A stretch of DNA of 9,722 bases from an uncultured Kordia sp. (GTDB taxonomy: Bacteria; Bacteroidota; Bacteroidia; Flavobacteriales; Flavobacteriaceae): positions 1 through 9,722 of the forward strand of contig CAJXHW010000053.1 in the NCBI GenBank assembly GCA_913054565.1, given 5' to 3'. A program made the translations under genes and the position numbers. This document shows positions 6,568 through 9,722 of the stretch, piece after piece. How positions within the stretch are numbered: position 1 is the stretch's first letter; every line of letters begins with the position of its first letter. Under the pieces are notes generated by a model, which had not been told where the DNA came from, searched no databases, and saw only the letters and a program-made list of their open reading frames with translations.

Positions 6568-9500
6568 ATGAAAACAAAGTTTAATGGAATTTTAACGCTA
6601 TTACTAGCGTTTGTTGTGCAACTATCGTTTGCACAGGAAAAGACAATTTCAGGTACGGTGGTAGATGAAACCAATATGCCGTTACCAGGAGCAACTGTCG
6701 TAATTAAAGGTACCACAACGGGTACTTCAACAGATTTTGATGGAAATTATTCTATCAGCGCAAATTCAGGAGATGTGCTAACGTTCTCTTATGTAGGTTA
6801 TGCGGATCAAGACGCAACAGTTGGTACTGCTAACAGTATTAACATTTCTTTAGCTCCAGATGCGGAAGCTTTAGAGGCTGTTGTTGTAACAGCAATGGGT
6901 ATTAAACGTAAAGAAGAGTCTATCTCATCTAGTTATGATGTAGTTGACCCTGAAGAACTAACTCAAGCTAACAACCCTGATGTTATTAAATCTCTTGCAG
7001 GTAAGGTTTCTGGTTTACAGATTAACAACACTTCAAATGGTGTTAACTCATCTTCTAGAATTGTTTTACGTGGAAGCCGTTCAATAAGTAGTGATGGTCA
7101 AGCTTTAGTTGTTATTGACAATGCGATATCAACATCAGACTTCTTAAGAACATTGCCTCCAGAATCTATTGCTACAGTTACCGTACTTAAAGGAGCACAA
7201 GGTGCAGCCTTATATGGTTCAGACGGTGTTAACGGTGCAATTATTGTTACTACTAAAGGTAGCTCTGGAAGTAAAGAAAGAATTACAGTTGAAGTATCTT
7301 CTTCTTTAGATTTTCAAGAAGTTTTTAACTTACCTGAGAGACAAACTACTTACGGACAAGGATGGCAACAAGATAACGGTTTTGATTTTGGTGACGGTAA
7401 CGGAGCTTCTTACTTAATTCCTTGGGAAAATGGAGGATGGGGACCTGCTTTTAACGACCCTCGTTACGCAGGACAATCATGGCCTACTGGTTTACCACAA
7501 GCTGATGGTTCTTTCATTATGGCTCCTTGGGAGGCAAATAATGACAACATTAAAGATTTCTTTAAAACCGGTACTGTTTTTCAAAACAATATAGCTGTAA
7601 CTTTAGGGGCTCAGGATTCTTATGTAAAGCTTAACGTAGGAAAACTAAACTCTAATTTCGTAGTAGAAGGAGATAAAATGGACAGAACTACAGTTGGTAT
7701 AAAAGCTGGTAAAACTGTAGGGAAATTATCTGTTAATGCACAAGTAAACTATGTGACAGAAAAAGTTAATGAAAGTGCTCCTGGTTTATACGAAGATTTA
7801 TTACAAACCGCTACAAACATACCTGTAGATCAATTCTCTGGAGGACTTAATGAGCACCACTGGACAGCTTATTACAAGAGTCCATACTGGAAAAGAGATA
7901 ACATACGTAACGATTCTAGAAGAGATTACTTCTCTGGTCAATTTGACGCTACTTATAGATTTAATGACCACATTAGTGCTTCAATAAGACCAAATGTGCG
8001 TGTTAGAGCTGGAGAAAGTCAATCATACGGAAACGCTTGGGATCAATTAGGTTATGACTATACAGACGCTTTCACTAATGCTGGGTATTCTTATTACGGT
8101 AGTAATTCTGAAACATATGCTTCTTTAAGTGGTGGTACAGCAATCAATTCATATTTCTATGGAAGCCAAAACTCACTTAGAAACATTTACAATGACTTGT
8201 TAATCAACTTTGACTATGATTTAACTGAAGACCTAACATTTAGTGGTCTTATTGGTAATAACATTAGAGATAATAAATATAGAAGAACTCAACAAGGAGG
8301 TACAAATTTAGAAATACCAGGATGGTACCACATCAATAATGTATTAAACCCTGATGGAGCTGCTTCTTTAGACAACAGAACTACAAGAAATAGATCTTAT
8401 GCCTTTTTTGCGAACGCAGATTTTAACTATAAAGACTATTTATTTTTAAACTTAACATCTCGTTATGAGAAAACTTCTGTTGTAAATGACGGATTCTTTT
8501 ATCCAAGTGCTGGTATATCATTTGTGCCTACAAAAGCATTTTCAAGCTTAGCAGGTAATAAGGTTTTAAGTAATGCAAAAGTATATTTTAACGCTGTAAA
8601 GGTAGGTAATGTTGGTCCTGTTGGTACATATGACACATTCCAAAGCCCTAACGTAGCTCCAGGATTCCCTTTCGGAGATATAGCTGGTTTTGAAATAGAC
8701 CGAGTTCCAACAGAGGCAGATGTTGACCCAGAATTTGTAACTTCTTATGAAGGAGGTGTAAACCTAGAATTCTTTAAAAGAAGAATTACTTTAGATGCTA
8801 CTTACTACACACAAGAAACAACAGATTTAATTACAGCAAGTACATCTTCTACTGGAAGTGGGCTTGTACGTAGCCAGTCAAATGTTGGAAACTTAACTAA
8901 TAAAGGTTTTGAAGTTGATTTAGGTCTTACTCCTTTAAAAACAGATAATTTTGAATGGAATGTTGGTGTAAACTATGCAGCACAAAAAAGTGTTATTAAT
9001 TCATTAACTCAAGATGTTAAAAGCGTTAACTTACTAGGTAATGGATGGATTGGTATTTTTGCTGAAGAAGGAGAAGAATTTCCTTTAATTAAAGGTACAG
9101 TTTATGAAAGAGATCCAAACGGAAATATTATTGTTGATGCTAATGGTACTCCTTTAAGATCAAGTGAATTTAAAAAATTAGGTAAAGCTACGCCTGATTA
9201 TATTTTAGGATTTAATACTGCTGTAACGTACAAAGGACTTAGATTAAGTGCTATAGCAGATTACAGAACTGGTCATCAATTTTACTCTGGTTCTAAAAGA
9301 GAAATGTTATGGTCAGGTCACACACAGGAATCTGCTGAATTTGATAGAGATTTAGGATATGTAATTCCTGGTTCTGTACAAGAAACATCTCCTGGAGTAT
9401 TTACACCTAACACTCAAGCTGTAGAAGGTGGTGGATATAGTGGTGTAATTGATTATTATTCAAATATTGCTTCACAAACAGGTGAAGGTTTAGTATTAGA

Positions 9501-9722
9501 TGCAACTGCATTTAAAATTAGAGAGGTAGCTTTAAGTTATTCATTACCAGAAAAAGCTATTAAATCAATTGGTTTAAACTCTTTAATATTTGGTGTATCT
9601 GCAAGAAACTTGTATTCTTCTTTTGCTGCTGAAAACCAAAACTTTTCTGATCCAGAATCATCAAACAACTCAGGTTCTGCACAAGGTATATCTAGTGTTG
9701 GAAGATACCCTTCTACAAGAAC
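6568..9722 (+). CDS. SusC/RagA-family TonB-linked outer-membrane transporter, 3' end cut by window edge
   Basis: Proteins of this family form a TonB-energised barrel that, with a SusD lipoprotein lid, imports glycans, peptides or other large nutrients. The frame is open for 1051 codons. Residues 1-22 are a signal peptide ending LSFA. A carboxypeptidase-regulatory-like domain lies at about 27-95 (ISGTVVDETNMPLPGATVVIKG, then TDFDGNYSI). A TonB-box-like LEAVVVTAMG lies at 102-111. The plug includes the family signature AALYGSDGVNGAIIVTTKG at 213-231. The remainder is barrel, with NVGNLTNKGFEVDL typical of the C-terminal half. The last residues, VGRYPSTR, closely precede the usual C-terminus, so probably only 10-15 residues are missing. 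The substrate cannot be told from the sequence. A susD-like gene is expected downstream. The start is supported by the signal peptide. Confidence 0.95.
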   Translation, partial: MKTKFNGILTLLLAFVVQLSFAQEKTISGTVVDETNMPLPGATVVIKGTTTGTSTDFDGNYSISANSGDVLTFSYVGYADQDATVGTANSINISLAPDAEALEAVVVTAMGIKRKEESISSSYDVVDPEELTQANNPDVIKSLAGKVSGLQINNTSNGVNSSSRIVLRGSRSISSDGQALVVIDNAISTSDFLRTLPPESIATVTVLKGAQGAALYGSDGVNGAIIVTTKGSSGSKERITVEVSSSLDFQEVFNLPERQTTYGQGWQQDNGFDFGDGNGASYLIPWENGGWGPAFNDPRYAGQSWPTGLPQADGSFIMAPWEANNDNIKDFFKTGTVFQNNIAVTLGAQDSYVKLNVGKLNSNFVVEGDKMDRTTVGIKAGKTVGKLSVNAQVNYVTEKVNESAPGLYEDLLQTATNIPVDQFSGGLNEHHWTAYYKSPYWKRDNIRNDSRRDYFSGQFDATYRFNDHISASIRPNVRVRAGESQSYGNAWDQLGYDYTDAFTNAGYSYYGSNSETYASLSGGTAINSYFYGSQNSLRNIYNDLLINFDYDLTEDLTFSGLIGNNIRDNKYRRTQQGGTNLEIPGWYHINNVLNPDGAASLDNRTTRNRSYAFFANADFNYKDYLFLNLTSRYEKTSVVNDGFFYPSAGISFVPTKAFSSLAGNKVLSNAKVYFNAVKVGNVGPVGTYDTFQSPNVAPGFPFGDIAGFEIDRVPTEADVDPEFVTSYEGGVNLEFFKRRITLDATYYTQETTDLITASTSSTGSGLVRSQSNVGNLTNKGFEVDLGLTPLKTDNFEWNVGVNYAAQKSVINSLTQDVKSVNLLGNGWIGIFAEEGEEFPLIKGTVYERDPNGNIIVDANGTPLRSSEFKKLGKATPDYILGFNTAVTYKGLRLSAIADYRTGHQFYSGSKREMLWSGHTQESAEFDRDLGYVIPGSVQETSPGVFTPNTQAVEGGGYSGVIDYYSNIASQTGEGLVLDATAFKIREVALSYSLPEKAIKSIGLNSLIFGVSARNLYSSFAAENQNFSDPESSNNSGSAQGISSVGRYPSTR

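Noticed and set aside
1..9722. CRISPR arrays, tRNA or rRNA genes, insertion sequences, integrase or defence genes
   Set aside because: No regularly spaced repeats, cloverleaf sequences, transposase-like frames or terminal inverted repeats were seen; nearly all of the window is accounted for by the eight genes listed.

Overview
The window looks like a chromosomal stretch from a member of the Bacteroidota, most likely a marine-type Flavobacteriaceae. The DNA is AT-rich. One gene encodes a SusC/RagA TonB-linked outer-membrane protein. Start codons lack Shine-Dalgarno sequences. Two upstream regions carry promoters of the Bacteroidota form (TTG, 19-20 bp, TAnnTTTG). The assignment to family is an inference from these traits and from protein style; no database was consulted.

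Left half (1-4551, minus strand): a compact translation operon read right to left, rpsL-rpsG-fusA-rpsJ-rplC-rplD (S12, S7, EF-G, S10, L3, L4). It joins the classical str and S10 operons into one run with no tuf gene between fusA and rpsJ. Gaps are 24, 3, 11 and 82 nt, and rplC and rplD overlap by 1 nt. L4 runs off the left edge with 174 codons present. The only sizeable internal gap (1141-1222, between rpsJ and rplC) holds a perfect 10-bp stem with a 7-nt loop.

Middle (4552-4755): a divergent intergenic region. On the minus strand it carries a near-ideal Bacteroidota promoter for rpsL. A GC-centred hairpin with a run of six U follows, placed almost at the predicted transcript 5' end. I found no convincing promoter for the rightward gene, only a 9-bp AT-rich inverted repeat.

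Right half (4756-9722, plus strand): a 563-residue secreted Omp85-superfamily protein (POTRA-like repeats plus a C-terminal barrel with an IRGY motif). A 120-nt gap with a candidate promoter follows, then a SusC/RagA-type TonB-dependent transporter that lacks only its extreme C-terminus at the right edge. A SusD-like lipoprotein partner would be expected just beyond the window.

The genes fall into two unrelated themes: ribosome and elongation-factor synthesis on the left, outer-membrane assembly or nutrient uptake on the right. Nothing here is a clear new system. The most worthwhile leads are the two RNA hairpins in the ribosomal operon, which could be autoregulatory leaders, and the divergent, Asn-rich Omp85 protein.
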